From Acidobacteriota bacterium (GTDB lineage Bacteria > Actinomycetota > Acidimicrobiia > ATN3): a DNA stretch of 62,248 nt. Position numbers and translations under genes: made by a program. Within the stretch, counting starts at the first letter, position 1. The number at the start of each line of letters is the position of its first letter. Below, one piece after another: positions 53,613-61,971 of this stretch. The stretch spans positions 1 through 62,248 of the forward strand of contig QEUQ01000014.1 in assembly GCA_003577105.1 (NCBI GenBank), written 5' to 3'. The notes below the pieces were generated by a model. That model was not told where the DNA came from. It saw only the letters and a program-made list of their open reading frames with translations, and ran no database searches.

Positions 53613-54830
53613 CTAGGGCCGTGGCCCTTTCGAAATTGCGGCGAGACTCCCTCGAGCAAGGGAGATTTCAAGTTCCGTGTCAGCAGGAGCCTCCTGAGCC
53701 TCAGTAACTAGGGCGCCATCTTCAGTTCGGACAACTGCATATCCACGGCGAAGAACTGAGGCCGGGTCGAGGGCCTCGAGCTGCTTCAGCAATGCCTCGC
53801 AAACGGCCGATGACGACTTGTGACGATCCTTCAAGACCCTGGAGGGGTCAGCAAGCTTTAGGCGTTGTCGTAGCGACTCGAGAACGCGCCTGGGGCTGAA
53901 TGCCGTGACTTGTGCGCCGAGAGTCTTAACTCGTCCGTAGGCAAGCTCGACGCGTGAAGAGAGCGCTCTCTCTACCTCGTCGAGAGCGCCGTCGGCCATT
54001 TCGGAAAGCTCGGATCTGCTAGGTATAACCTCAATGCCGGCCCTCGTTGGGGTAGAGCACCTGAGATCTGCTACGAAGTCGGAAAGCGGCGCGTCAGCCT
54101 CATGGCCGATTGCAGAGACCACTGGTGTTGAAGCGGCAGCGATGGCGCGGCACAGCTGCTCGTCATTGAAGGGGAGAAGGTCGTCAAAACTGCCACCGCC
54201 CCTGGCAATGATGACGACCTCGACGCGAGGGTCTCGATCGAGTTCATTCAGGGCGTCAATCAGCTGTGCTGCAGCAGATGCTCCAGAGACAAGCGATTCG
54301 CGCCAGACGATTGGATAGCCGGGAAAGCGAGTAGCTCGGGCGGCCTCGATATCGCGCTTGACCGCCGCGTCGGTTCCGCAAATCACTCCAATCGCCTTCG
54401 GGAGGAATGGAATTTCCTGCTTGCGCTCCTCTGAGAAGAGTCCGTCAGATTCGAGCCTGCGTCTCACGGCCTCGATCTTGGCGAGGATCGCACCCTCGCC
54501 GGCAAGCGTCAGCTTGCGGGCCGTAACGGAGATCTCACCCTTCGGGGGATAGAAATCAAGCGATCCCTCAACTACGACATTGTCACCGCGATCGAAGATG
54601 TGGTTTCGGGCGGTGGATGCCCACATCTTTACCTTGATCAGCGCCTTCTCTCCGGCGAGATCGAAGTATTTGTGCCCGCGCGCGGACGTGAAGATGCTCT
54701 GGATCTCGCCCTGCACCGCGATCGGCTCGAATTCGTCGACGACCCCCTTGATTCCAAAGCAAAGTTCGTCAACCGTATATATGGTTGCCCCCGCCACCTC
54801 CGAGTCATCTCGCGAACCGGAATCGCTCAA
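53613..54830 (-). CDS. xseA: exodeoxyribonuclease VII large subunit
   Basis: The 405-residue protein has an N-terminal OB-fold (IYTVDELCFGIKGVVDEFEPI, VQGEIQSIFTSARGHKYFDLA) and the catalytic core (IGVICGTDAAVKRDI, IIARGGGSFDDLLPFNDE, STPVVSAIGHEADAPLSDFVADLRCSTPTRA). It degrades single-stranded DNA together with XseB. TTG 54830 lies 1 base after the upstream nitroreductase stop and fits the family N-terminus; a longer frame exists but would overlap that gene by more than 100 bases and looks non-homologous. Confidence 0.93.
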   Translation of the reverse strand: MSDSGSRDDSEVAGATIYTVDELCFGIKGVVDEFEPIAVQGEIQSIFTSARGHKYFDLAGEKALIKVKMWASTARNHIFDRGDNVVVEGSLDFYPPKGEISVTARKLTLAGEGAILAKIEAVRRRLESDGLFSEERKQEIPFLPKAIGVICGTDAAVKRDIEAARATRFPGYPIVWRESLVSGASAAAQLIDALNELDRDPRVEVVIIARGGGSFDDLLPFNDEQLCRAIAAASTPVVSAIGHEADAPLSDFVADLRCSTPTRAGIEVIPSRSELSEMADGALDEVERALSSRVELAYGRVKTLGAQVTAFSPRRVLESLRQRLKLADPSRVLKDRHKSSSAVCEALLKQLEALDPASVLRRGYAVVRTEDGALVTEAQEAPADTELEISLARGSLAAISKGPRP

Positions 54831-54831
54831 G

Positions 54832-55404
54832 TCAGTCCCACCACTCGACAAACTCGAAGGCGCGAGGCCTCGCGGCCGGCTCACCGCTGGTTTCGCTGTC
54901 GGTCCCAAGGTAGATGAATCCGACGATTTCATCGCTTTCGTCAATGCCGAGCGCACCCTTGACAACAGGATCGCGAGCGGCCTCCCCGGTGCGCCACATA
55001 GTTCCGTATCCGAGTGAAGTGGCCGCGATCAAGAGGTTTTGAACTGCGCATCCAACTGCGAGAAGTTGCTCGTCGCGCGGGGCCTTGATGTCTTCCGAAA
55101 AGACGGCGCAGGCAATCACAACGATTGGCGCCCGCTCCAGCTTTGTCCGCTCGGTCTTGAGAGCTTCTTCGGTCGTGGTCCTCCCGGCACGCAAGTCTTG
55201 AGCCCTCAACGCCTCAACGAGCACTTCGGCGAAGCGATTCCGCGATTCACCTTGGAGGACAAAGAACCTCCAAGGCCGATGTGTTCGGTGGTCGGGGGCG
55301 GCCATTGCTGCGCTGAACATGATCCGAAGGTCATCTTCAGTCGGGGCCGGATCGTGGAGGCGCTTAACTGAGCGGCGGCGCGCGATAGCTTCGATGGCAT
55401 CCAT
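54832..55404 (-). CDS. nitroreductase-family FMN protein (YdjA-like)
   Basis: The 190-residue protein has the short nitroreductase layout: AIARRRSVKRLHDPAPT with the FMN-phosphate Arg pair, FSAAMAAPDHRTHRPWRFFV, GCAVQNLLIAATSLGYGTMWRTGEAA, and FIYLGTD. It should reduce nitro or quinone compounds with NAD(P)H. ATG 55404 follows a TAGGGT hexamer by 10 bases. It is the first gene of the operon with xseA, xseB and the gamma-carbonic anhydrase gene. Confidence 0.9.
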   Translation of the reverse strand: MDAIEAIARRRSVKRLHDPAPTEDDLRIMFSAAMAAPDHRTHRPWRFFVLQGESRNRFAEVLVEALRAQDLRAGRTTTEEALKTERTKLERAPIVVIACAVFSEDIKAPRDEQLLAVGCAVQNLLIAATSLGYGTMWRTGEAARDPVVKGALGIDESDEIVGFIYLGTDSETSGEPAARPRAFEFVEWWD

Positions 55405-55414
55405 TGAAATTCGA

Positions 55415-55420
55415 ACCCTA
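55415..55420 (-). promoter_or_regulatory. -10 hexamer TAGGGT for the nitroreductase operon
   Basis: TAGGGT on the minus strand ends exactly 10 bases before ATG 55404, matching the hexamer and spacing of the first gene in the window. No Shine-Dalgarno sequence is present, so a leaderless transcript is likely. Confidence 0.5.
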
Positions 55421-55471
55421 ATCGCTGATGCGGGCGGGATGCACTTGCATTAGCCCGCTCGGCTCAGGGCG

Positions 55472-56005
55472 CTACTTGGCCTGGATAGCGTTCCACTCGC
55501 TGATCTTGGCGTTGAACTCGGTCGCGATTGCGTTGACCTTTGCGATCGCCTCGTTGTAGGCGGTTGCGTCATTCTTCTTGCCTGCCTCTACGGCTGACTT
55601 TGCGGCCGTCACCCAGCGTTCAGCAGTCGAGATCAGCTGGTTAGCGACATTCTGAGGTTGCCCTTTTAGTTTGGCGGCCTGATCCTTCATTTCGGTGATC
55701 TTCTGCTGAATCTGAGTGAAGATTGGTTCCGTTGCGGTGCCGATTGCTGCGGTGTCGCCCTTTGTGGCGGCATCGTTCATTGCATCGAGCAAGCTGTTCG
55801 TGAGCTTCGTATATTCCTCACCGGTCGCTGTGAACTTGTTGCGATCTGCAACAGTGAAGATTCCTTCGCCCTCTGGCGCACAGGCCCCTAGCGATATTGC
55901 GATAAGAGCGAAGGCGACGAAGGCCATCGCGACTCGGCGCCAGCTCAAATGAGCGGGACTCACTGCTAGATCGCGCGTAGCCGTGCCGTTGACAGAGCCT
56001 GACAT
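55472..56005 (-). CDS. lipoprotein, helical, function unknown
   Basis: The 177-residue product has a signal segment (about 24-41) ending in the lipobox ISLGAC, then an Ala/Lys/Thr-rich helical domain (about 55-177) without Cys. It would be lipid-anchored outside the membrane. ATG 56005 has GGAGG upstream. A similar composition of polar helices is seen in the coiled-coil membrane protein at 61161-61823. No known family was recognised. Confidence 0.82.
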   Translation of the reverse strand: MSGSVNGTATRDLAVSPAHLSWRRVAMAFVAFALIAISLGACAPEGEGIFTVADRNKFTATGEEYTKLTNSLLDAMNDAATKGDTAAIGTATEPIFTQIQQKITEMKDQAAKLKGQPQNVANQLISTAERWVTAAKSAVEAGKKNDATAYNEAIAKVNAIATEFNAKISEWNAIQAK

Positions 56006-56090
56006 GTGGAACCTCCGCAGTAAGTGGCTTTCCTGGTTAGCCGAACCTGCGGCAGATCATATGGTGCAGTCAGGGCCTCGAGGGGGAATC

Positions 56091-56681
56091 TCAGTAGTAG
56101 GGATTGGCTCCAGCACCGTGATCCGTTACGTCGATGACCTCTTCGATCTCCGGGATTTCCTCTTGAATAGCCGTGGCAATGCCTTCGCTCAGGGTCACGC
56201 GAGCCATGCCGCAGCCTTGGCATCCGCCTCCGAGGCGAAGATGCGCGACGCTGCCCTCCACCTTCACGAGGTCAGCACGGCCACCGTGTGACGCAATGCT
56301 CGGGTTTATCTGCCGCTCAAGGAGTTCGTGGACTCGGCGGGCGAGATCGCCTCCGATGAAGTCCCAAACATCGTTTGGATTGTCGATGATCAAGCCGCCA
56401 TTTGGCTCGTCGGAGAGATCGAGGACCGAGCCCTTCAGCTTCTCGGCGGTATCTGAGATCACCATGACCGACAGTTCGCCCTTTTCGAAGACCGTGTCGT
56501 CTTCTCGAGCCGCGTCGAGCGGAGCGAAGGACATGTCATATACAAAATCACCGCCGGCCACCCCGACGATTTCTACCCGCAGCGCGGCGCCGGACTTTTC
56601 GGAATCTTCTTGGACTTTGAGGATGCGCTCCATCGCGGGCGGCGTAATCTCGAGTACCGCAGTCCCGGTCTCGCTCGTCAT
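56091..56681 (-). CDS. nfuA: NfuA-like iron-sulfur cluster carrier
   Basis: The 196-residue protein has an N-terminal degenerate A-type (IscA-like) domain (about 10-100, lacking the three Cys) and a C-terminal NifU-like domain (about 110-196) with the cluster-binding CxxC in LGGGCQGCGMARVTL. NfuA carries [4Fe-4S] clusters to client enzymes and protects them under stress. Likely clients here include NadA, the ferredoxin-type glutamate synthase and KorAB. AGAGGTG lies upstream of ATG 56681. Confidence 0.92.
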   Translation of the reverse strand: MTSETGTAVLEITPPAMERILKVQEDSEKSGAALRVEIVGVAGGDFVYDMSFAPLDAAREDDTVFEKGELSVMVISDTAEKLKGSVLDLSDEPNGGLIIDNPNDVWDFIGGDLARRVHELLERQINPSIASHGGRADLVKVEGSVAHLRLGGGCQGCGMARVTLSEGIATAIQEEIPEIEEVIDVTDHGAGANPYY

Positions 56682-56853
56682 CTTGGGTTCACCTCTTCAC
56701 CTCTGGGCTCCTCAAGGCACCTCAAGGCACATTTGCAAGTGCGTGCTCGTGTGCGCCTCGCGGCCTCAATTTCTACCGTCAATACCGTGAATATAGCGCA
56801 TCCACGACGATGTGACTGTGGGGCAGGTCACAACTAGCCGCGGGCTGTCAATC
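56682..56853 (-). promoter_or_regulatory. nfuA upstream region with tandem 10-mer
   Basis: On the minus strand a TATATT hexamer (56795-56790) could be the nfuA -10, giving a leader of about 100 bases. The leader contains a perfect tandem duplication of a 10-mer (GTGCCTTGAG twice, 56730-56711) about 30 bases before the start. No -35 or known regulator site is evident. Confidence 0.4.
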
Positions 56854-57948
56854 TCAGGTTCCGTGGAGTGACTTGATGCCTGACTCGTCGGCAATATGAA
56901 TTCCCATATTCGCGAGAACTCCCACAAGTGCACCGATCTGGTCGAAGCCTTCGCCGACAGTGCCGCCACCGAGAAAGCGTGCCTGTATGCCCTCAATGAT
57001 GATTGCCAGCTTGAAATAGGCCAGGACTACATAGAAGTCGAGATAGGTCAAGTCAAACCCGCTCAGTTTGGCGTACTCGGCGATGGCCTGCTCCCTGCTC
57101 AAAAAACCTGGCAGTGCTGTGATCGCAATGGAGGAAATTCCAGGGGCGCTCACCTTCGAGGCGGGAGAGCCATCTGACCAGTACATGATCAGCATGCCGA
57201 GATCCGCAAGGGGATCCCCTAGTGTCGCCATCTCCCAGTCGAGGACGCCAATTATCTTCCCGGCGTTGTCGAGGACGGTGTTGTCCAGTCTGTAGTCGCC
57301 GTGAACGATGCCCTCGGGTGTAACGGGCGGAACCGAGCGAGCGAGGCGGGCGGCAAGCTCATCTAGTTCAGGAAGATCGCGGGTCTTCGACTTCTCTAGT
57401 TGCTTAACCCATCGGCTGACCTGTCTCTCGGCAAAGCCCTTGGGTTTGCCGAAGTCAGCGAGCCCGACACTTGTTGCCTCGGTGAGATGCAACTTGACGA
57501 GAGTTTCTATGAGATCGCGGGAGACGCGCTCACACACCTTTTCGCTGTAGCGGCGTTCGAACTCGGCAAGGTCAGAGGCGACGAATCCATCGATGAAGCT
57601 CATCACATAAAAGGGCCTGTCGAGAATGTTTGGGTCCTCGCAGTACGCAAGGGGCTCAGGGACGGGGTAACCCGTCGGGTGCAGAGCTGACATGACGCGG
57701 AACTCTCGAGCCATGTCGTGGGCGGTCGGTAGTACGTGGGAGAGCGGAGGTCGTCTGAGCACCCAAGTTCGCGCCGGACGACCGGCGCTGCCGGCTGACC
57801 CGGATTCCGGTGATTCCGAGATTGCGTAAGTGATGTTGGAGCGACCATGCCCGATCACCCGTGCCGTTATCGAGTCCACTTCCGCCACGTGTTCTCTAAA
57901 CCAGGGGAGCAGGACTTCGAGATCAAGCCCGGGCGGATTGTCAGCCAT
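56854..57948 (-). CDS. APH-family phosphotransferase (acyl-CoA-associated type)
   Basis: The 364-residue kinase-like protein has ITARVIGHGRSNITYAI (nucleotide loop), WVLRRPPLSHVLPTAHDMAREFRVM (Lys replaced by Arg in the usual position), GIVHGDYRLDNTVLD (catalytic loop) and IGVLDWEMATLGDPLADLG (metal-binding Asp). This matches the ACAD10/11-associated group that phosphorylates hydroxyacyl-CoA or related hydroxy compounds. AAGGAGAA precedes ATG 57948 by 7 bases. It lies 31 bases after the ThDP enzyme gene and should be co-transcribed with it. Confidence 0.9.
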   Translation of the reverse strand: MADNPPGLDLEVLLPWFREHVAEVDSITARVIGHGRSNITYAISESPESGSAGSAGRPARTWVLRRPPLSHVLPTAHDMAREFRVMSALHPTGYPVPEPLAYCEDPNILDRPFYVMSFIDGFVASDLAEFERRYSEKVCERVSRDLIETLVKLHLTEATSVGLADFGKPKGFAERQVSRWVKQLEKSKTRDLPELDELAARLARSVPPVTPEGIVHGDYRLDNTVLDNAGKIIGVLDWEMATLGDPLADLGMLIMYWSDGSPASKVSAPGISSIAITALPGFLSREQAIAEYAKLSGFDLTYLDFYVVLAYFKLAIIIEGIQARFLGGGTVGEGFDQIGALVGVLANMGIHIADESGIKSLHGT

Positions 57949-57979
57949 TTGGAATTCTCCTTGACGGAACTTGCCGGCT

Positions 57980-59641
57980 TTAGAGTCCCAGCATTGCGGC
58001 GGTCGCCGGTGAATATACGGTGGGATCGACGGTTACGTTGATGCATGAGGCCTTGCCGGAGGCGAGCGCCCTCTCGATTGCCGGCCTGATCTCCTCGGCC
58101 TCGGTGACCAACTCGCCGTACCCGCCTAGCCCGGCGATCATGTCGTGATATGGCCGGGCGCCAAGCTCTGTCGCGATCAAGTCCTCATAGCCAAACTGGA
58201 GGCCTTGCCCGTGCTTGGACATTCCCCACGCTGAATCGTTCGCGATTACACAGATGAACGGGAGGTTGTGGCGGAGCGCGGTGTCGAACTCCATCGCATT
58301 CAGTCCGAATGAGCCGTCGCCCTGCATCAGGAAGACGGGGTGCTCCGGTCTTGCAGCCTTCGCGGCGATTGCGAACGGGATCCCAACCCCAAGGCAACCG
58401 AAATATGCGTTAGTCCCGAGGACCTGACCGGGGCCACGAGCCTCGTATCCGGCCATAGCCCACACCATTGAGTCCCCGCCGTCCGCGACAAGCGTGGCTT
58501 CTGGTCCGGACAGCTCATTAATTGCGCGCACGATCGATAGGGGGTGAATCGGATTGCCGGTCTCGGTAGCTTGTGCGAAAAACGCCGTCCTTGCGGCCTC
58601 GCCAGCCGAACGGAGTTGGTCGCGCCATGCGGAGCGAGCCGCCGAAACCCCACCCGACCAGCCATTTGCCAGCTGGCGGCAGAAGACAGCTGCGTCGGCG
58701 ACGATGTTTATCTCACCAGGGGTATTTCGTCTCGTCTCACCCGCGTCGACGTCTACGCGAATGAGGGTCTTGTTCGCGAACATCTTGCCGTCCATGAGGG
58801 TGAATCCCAAGCGAGTACCGAGGCAGATCACGAGATCTGCCGAGAGCGCCATGCCGAACGCGCTTCCAAGCGGAAATGTCGGGCCAAAGCACCATTCGTC
58901 GTCATCGGGTATCTCGCCTCTGCCCGCATTGGTGGTGAAGACGGGGATTCCGACGGTCTCGGCGAGTCTGCTGAGCTCAGCGCCCGCCCCGGCCCAGTGC
59001 GACCCGCTGCCGGCGATGATCACCGGCCGCTCGGCGCCCTCAACTAGCTTCGCGACCTCAGCGATCGCGTCGGGGTCAGCCCCGGGGGGGGAGGGCGGGT
59101 CGTACGAGTAGCTCGGTACTTTGCTCCCGTCTACGGGCTTCATCAGTACGTCAAGTGGTACCTCTAGATACACCGGACCCGGCCTGCCGTTGCGAGCCTC
59201 GGCGAGAGCCATCGCCGCGTATTGCCCCGCCCTCTCCGGCGTCGTGCAAACCCGGGCCCACTTTGTTATCGGCTTGACCATAGGCAGCTGCGCCATGTCC
59301 TGAAGAGTCCATGTGTCGTCTCCGGATAGCGGACTCGAACCGGAGAGACAAAGCATTGGGCTGGCCGCCATGGTGGCGTTTGCCAGTCCGGTCACAGCGT
59401 CGGTAATGCCGGGCCCCGCGGTTACCGCGCATACGCCCGTCTGCCCGGTTGCGAGAGACCAGCCCTCCGCCATGTGAGCCGCGGCTTGTTCATGGCGCGT
59501 GTCAATTACGCGTATGCCCTCTTTGGCGCATCCATAGAGAATCGGATCGATGTGCCCACCGTGAAGGCAAAAAACCGTGTCGACACCCGAGGATGCGAGT
59601 GTCTGGCCGATGAGCCTGCCGCCGTCAAACCTGTCGTACAT
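57980..59641 (-). CDS. thiamine-diphosphate-dependent enzyme (acetolactate synthase/2-hydroxyacyl-CoA lyase-like)
   Basis: The 553-residue enzyme has the three-domain ThDP fold: an N-terminal PYR domain with catalytic E51 (DTRHEQAAAHMAEG), a central domain with VIIAGSGSHWAGA, and a C-terminal PP domain with the ThDP/Mg motif (LMQGDGSFGLNAMEFDTALRH...NDSAWG). The distribution of motifs is nearer to acetolactate-synthase-like and oxalyl-CoA decarboxylase/2-hydroxyacyl-CoA lyase enzymes than to biosynthetic IlvB, and no IlvN partner is adjacent. The neighbouring acyl-type phosphotransferase supports an acyl-CoA role, but this is inference. Confidence 0.87.
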   Translation of the reverse strand: MYDRFDGGRLIGQTLASSGVDTVFCLHGGHIDPILYGCAKEGIRVIDTRHEQAAAHMAEGWSLATGQTGVCAVTAGPGITDAVTGLANATMAASPMLCLSGSSPLSGDDTWTLQDMAQLPMVKPITKWARVCTTPERAGQYAAMALAEARNGRPGPVYLEVPLDVLMKPVDGSKVPSYSYDPPSPPGADPDAIAEVAKLVEGAERPVIIAGSGSHWAGAGAELSRLAETVGIPVFTTNAGRGEIPDDDEWCFGPTFPLGSAFGMALSADLVICLGTRLGFTLMDGKMFANKTLIRVDVDAGETRRNTPGEINIVADAAVFCRQLANGWSGGVSAARSAWRDQLRSAGEAARTAFFAQATETGNPIHPLSIVRAINELSGPEATLVADGGDSMVWAMAGYEARGPGQVLGTNAYFGCLGVGIPFAIAAKAARPEHPVFLMQGDGSFGLNAMEFDTALRHNLPFICVIANDSAWGMSKHGQGLQFGYEDLIATELGARPYHDMIAGLGGYGELVTEAEEIRPAIERALASGKASCINVTVDPTVYSPATAAMLGL

Positions 59642-59682
59642 TTCTTCACTCCCGCCCTGGCAGTCTTGGGTGCGGGTTGAAC

Positions 59683-61164
59683 TTACTCGATAGGTTCCTG
59701 TTCGAGCAGATCTCGGAAGAATTCCTCATCTTCGAGAAGGGAGACATCGGAAAGGAACATCTTGCCGTAGCGCTCGAAGTAGAGAAGTTGCTTGCCGATG
59801 AGGAACGTGCCGCGATCGAAATCACTTCCGGTTCCGCCGTGGTCGGCTGCGATGTTCCGAACCTTGCGAATGTTGCGCCAACTACGGATGACCTGAGCCG
59901 GAGACTGGCGCGAGATCCGTTCGGCCTGAGCTTCACCGAGCTTGTCTTGCGGCCCCATGAACATCGTCGCGAGGCTCACCTGCCCAAATGGCTGCGTTAG
60001 AAGAGGTTCGATTTGCTGACGGATCAAGTCGGTCATTTCAGACTCGGTGAGGCCGAGGCTTTCGACAACGCCCGCTCCGTAGATGGTCCTTAGGTGATTG
60101 GCGATCTTCTCCCAGGCCGACTCGTCTCCAAGTGCTGCCTCGATCACCCAGCGCATGAACTGATGAGCGTCGGGAGATAGCCGCCCGACAATTCCCCAGT
60201 CGATGACACCCATTCGCCCGTCGCGCAGCAGCATCAAGTTGCCGGCGTGGACATCGCCGTGAAAAGTGCCATTCCTGATTGTCGTTATGAACCACGCCTT
60301 GACTACTTCCTCGACAATCGGTCGCGGGTCGACATCGAATTCCTCGATGCCCGACAGGTCGTCTATCGGAACGCCATCAAGGAACTCCATCGTTAGGATG
60401 TGCCGGCCCGAGAACTCCTCGTACGGTTCGGGGATTACCACGTAGGGCAGATGCACCCGCTCCATCATTCGCCGATGGTGGAGCATGGTCCGCATCTCGT
60501 TTCGGAAATCCATCTCTTCGGCGACTTGCTCACGAAAGCCTTCGAGCAGCTGCAGCAGTGGACCAGCGAGGCCGACTCCGATCTGGCGCGCTAACAGCGT
60601 GAAGATCGGTTCCATCAAGTCCAAGTCGGCCGCTACCGTTGATTCAATTCCGGGGCGCAGGACCTTGACCGCGACTTGCCGTCCGTCGAAAAGCACTGCC
60701 TTGTGAACTACCGCTATCGAGGCGGCCGCAATCGGCTCCGGGGAGAATTCGGGATAGATCTCCTCGAGCGGGCGGCCTAGATCGCGTTCGACGATCTTAC
60801 GGATCTTCCAGAATGGCACCGGTGGCCCTGCATCTAGGCAGGTTCGGAACTCCTCGGCCACGTCCTCGCCGAAGACTCCCGGGGAGGAGCTCAAAAGCTG
60901 GCCAAACTTGACGTAGGTTGCCCCGAGTTCCTCAAAGGACTTGCGAAGGGGGCGAATTCCCGCCTTCTCCGGCAATTCCTTTCGCAACAATTTCTTAGCG
61001 AATATCGGTGCGAAATTGCGGCCGACCACCCTCGCTGTCTGAAGTGCGCGGCGTCTTAGTTGAGTGTTGTCAAGGTCGGGAAGGTCGATCGGGACCGGCA
61101 GGGGGTACCCACCGGTCCCGAGGGCGATGGAAGCTCCCACTCCTTGGGGAAGAAGCTGACTCAA
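59683..61164 (-). CDS. ABC1/UbiB-family atypical kinase
   Basis: The 493-residue protein has the family motifs KFGQLLSSSPGVF (KxGQ), AAASIAVVHKAVLFDG (the Ala-rich loop), QVAVKVLRPG (Lys), FHGDVHAGNLMLL and GVIDWGIVGRL. ABC1/UbiB proteins are ATPases or kinases linked to isoprenoid quinone or lipid metabolism; in this genome a menaquinone-related role is conceivable. No C-terminal membrane helix pair is clear. Its start overlaps the stop of the coiled-coil membrane protein gene by 4 bases. Confidence 0.92.
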   Translation of the reverse strand: MSQLLPQGVGASIALGTGGYPLPVPIDLPDLDNTQLRRRALQTARVVGRNFAPIFAKKLLRKELPEKAGIRPLRKSFEELGATYVKFGQLLSSSPGVFGEDVAEEFRTCLDAGPPVPFWKIRKIVERDLGRPLEEIYPEFSPEPIAAASIAVVHKAVLFDGRQVAVKVLRPGIESTVAADLDLMEPIFTLLARQIGVGLAGPLLQLLEGFREQVAEEMDFRNEMRTMLHHRRMMERVHLPYVVIPEPYEEFSGRHILTMEFLDGVPIDDLSGIEEFDVDPRPIVEEVVKAWFITTIRNGTFHGDVHAGNLMLLRDGRMGVIDWGIVGRLSPDAHQFMRWVIEAALGDESAWEKIANHLRTIYGAGVVESLGLTESEMTDLIRQQIEPLLTQPFGQVSLATMFMGPQDKLGEAQAERISRQSPAQVIRSWRNIRKVRNIAADHGGTGSDFDRGTFLIGKQLLYFERYGKMFLSDVSLLEDEEFFRDLLEQEPIE

Positions 61165-61823
61165 ATCTTGCCGATCGTCTTCTCAAACTGAGCGGCAAGC
61201 TCGTCGTACTTGGCCAGCTGGGCCTTGAGGAGCTCAATGTTTTTGTTCGCTTGGTTGATTGCCGCGTTTGCCCCCGAAATGTCATTGGCGTTGAACCGTG
61301 CGACAACATTGTTGAACTCGGCGATGATCTGGTTCATCTCCTTGGCTGCCTGCAGCGTGGTCGCGTACATCTGCTCCATGAGGTCCTTGGACTTGCTCAG
61401 CGTGCTTTGCTGATCTTTGGTGAGCCCCTTGGCCTCTTCGAGCTCTTTGTTGAGCGACTTGATCTCCGCCTCAAGTTGAGAGACTCGGGCCTGCGTCTCT
61501 TGTAGTTGGCTCTGACGCTTGTCTGCGGTGGACTTGAGGGAGATCGCCCACCCGAATCCGCCAAGAGTTGTGATCAGCAGGATGACTGCGAGAATCCACG
61601 GGAGCGCAGAACTTTTCTTCTGGACCGGAGCAACCGGAGGGTAGGCGGGAGTTTGCCCTGCATACTCGGGGCCGCCGTAGGCCGGGTCTTGGGGGGCCTG
61701 AACCTGTCCGTAGGAGCCTTGGGGGGCGCCCGGCGCACCATATCCGCCGGACTGATCTGGGGGAGTGCCCGTGCCTGGTGGCGGAGGATACATACCCGGT
61801 GGCTGGTTGGCATCTGCAGTCAT
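61161..61823 (-). CDS. membrane protein with Pro/Gly/Tyr-rich N-terminus and coiled coil
   Basis: The 220-residue product has a low-complexity cytoplasmic N-terminus (about 1-65, rich in Pro, Gly, Gln and Tyr: MYPPPPGTGTPPDQSGGYG), one membrane helix (about 72-94, ALPWILAVILLITTLGGFGW) and a long extracytoplasmic coiled coil (about 100-215, QLQETQARVSQLEAEIKSLN). ATG 61823 has AGGAG 6 bases upstream; the frame is open further but that part is not protein-like. It is coupled to the ABC1/UbiB kinase gene. Family unknown. Confidence 0.82.
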   Translation of the reverse strand: MTADANQPPGMYPPPPGTGTPPDQSGGYGAPGAPQGSYGQVQAPQDPAYGGPEYAGQTPAYPPVAPVQKKSSALPWILAVILLITTLGGFGWAISLKSTADKRQSQLQETQARVSQLEAEIKSLNKELEEAKGLTKDQQSTLSKSKDLMEQMYATTLQAAKEMNQIIAEFNNVVARFNANDISGANAAINQANKNIELLKAQLAKYDELAAQFEKTIGKI

Positions 61824-61919
61824 TGCAACTCCTAGCTCGGCTGCTCGTGGGTCATGACTATATTCCTGGGCGCCGGAGCCATTCCCACCTCGTGTTTCGA
61901 TGTTTGGCGCCAGCGGCGC

Positions 61920-61925
61920 TATTAT
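61920..61925 (+). promoter_or_regulatory. -10 hexamer TATTAT for korA
   Basis: TATTAT lies 46 bases before the korA ATG. A TTCGAT is 18 bases upstream of it and may be a weak -35. The region is shared with the divergent coiled-coil membrane protein gene, whose own TATAGT hexamer is at 61862-61857 on the minus strand. Confidence 0.4.
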
Positions 61926-61971
61926 CGGCGCGACACGCAATTGAACCACCGATACGGCAAAGCTGGAGGAA

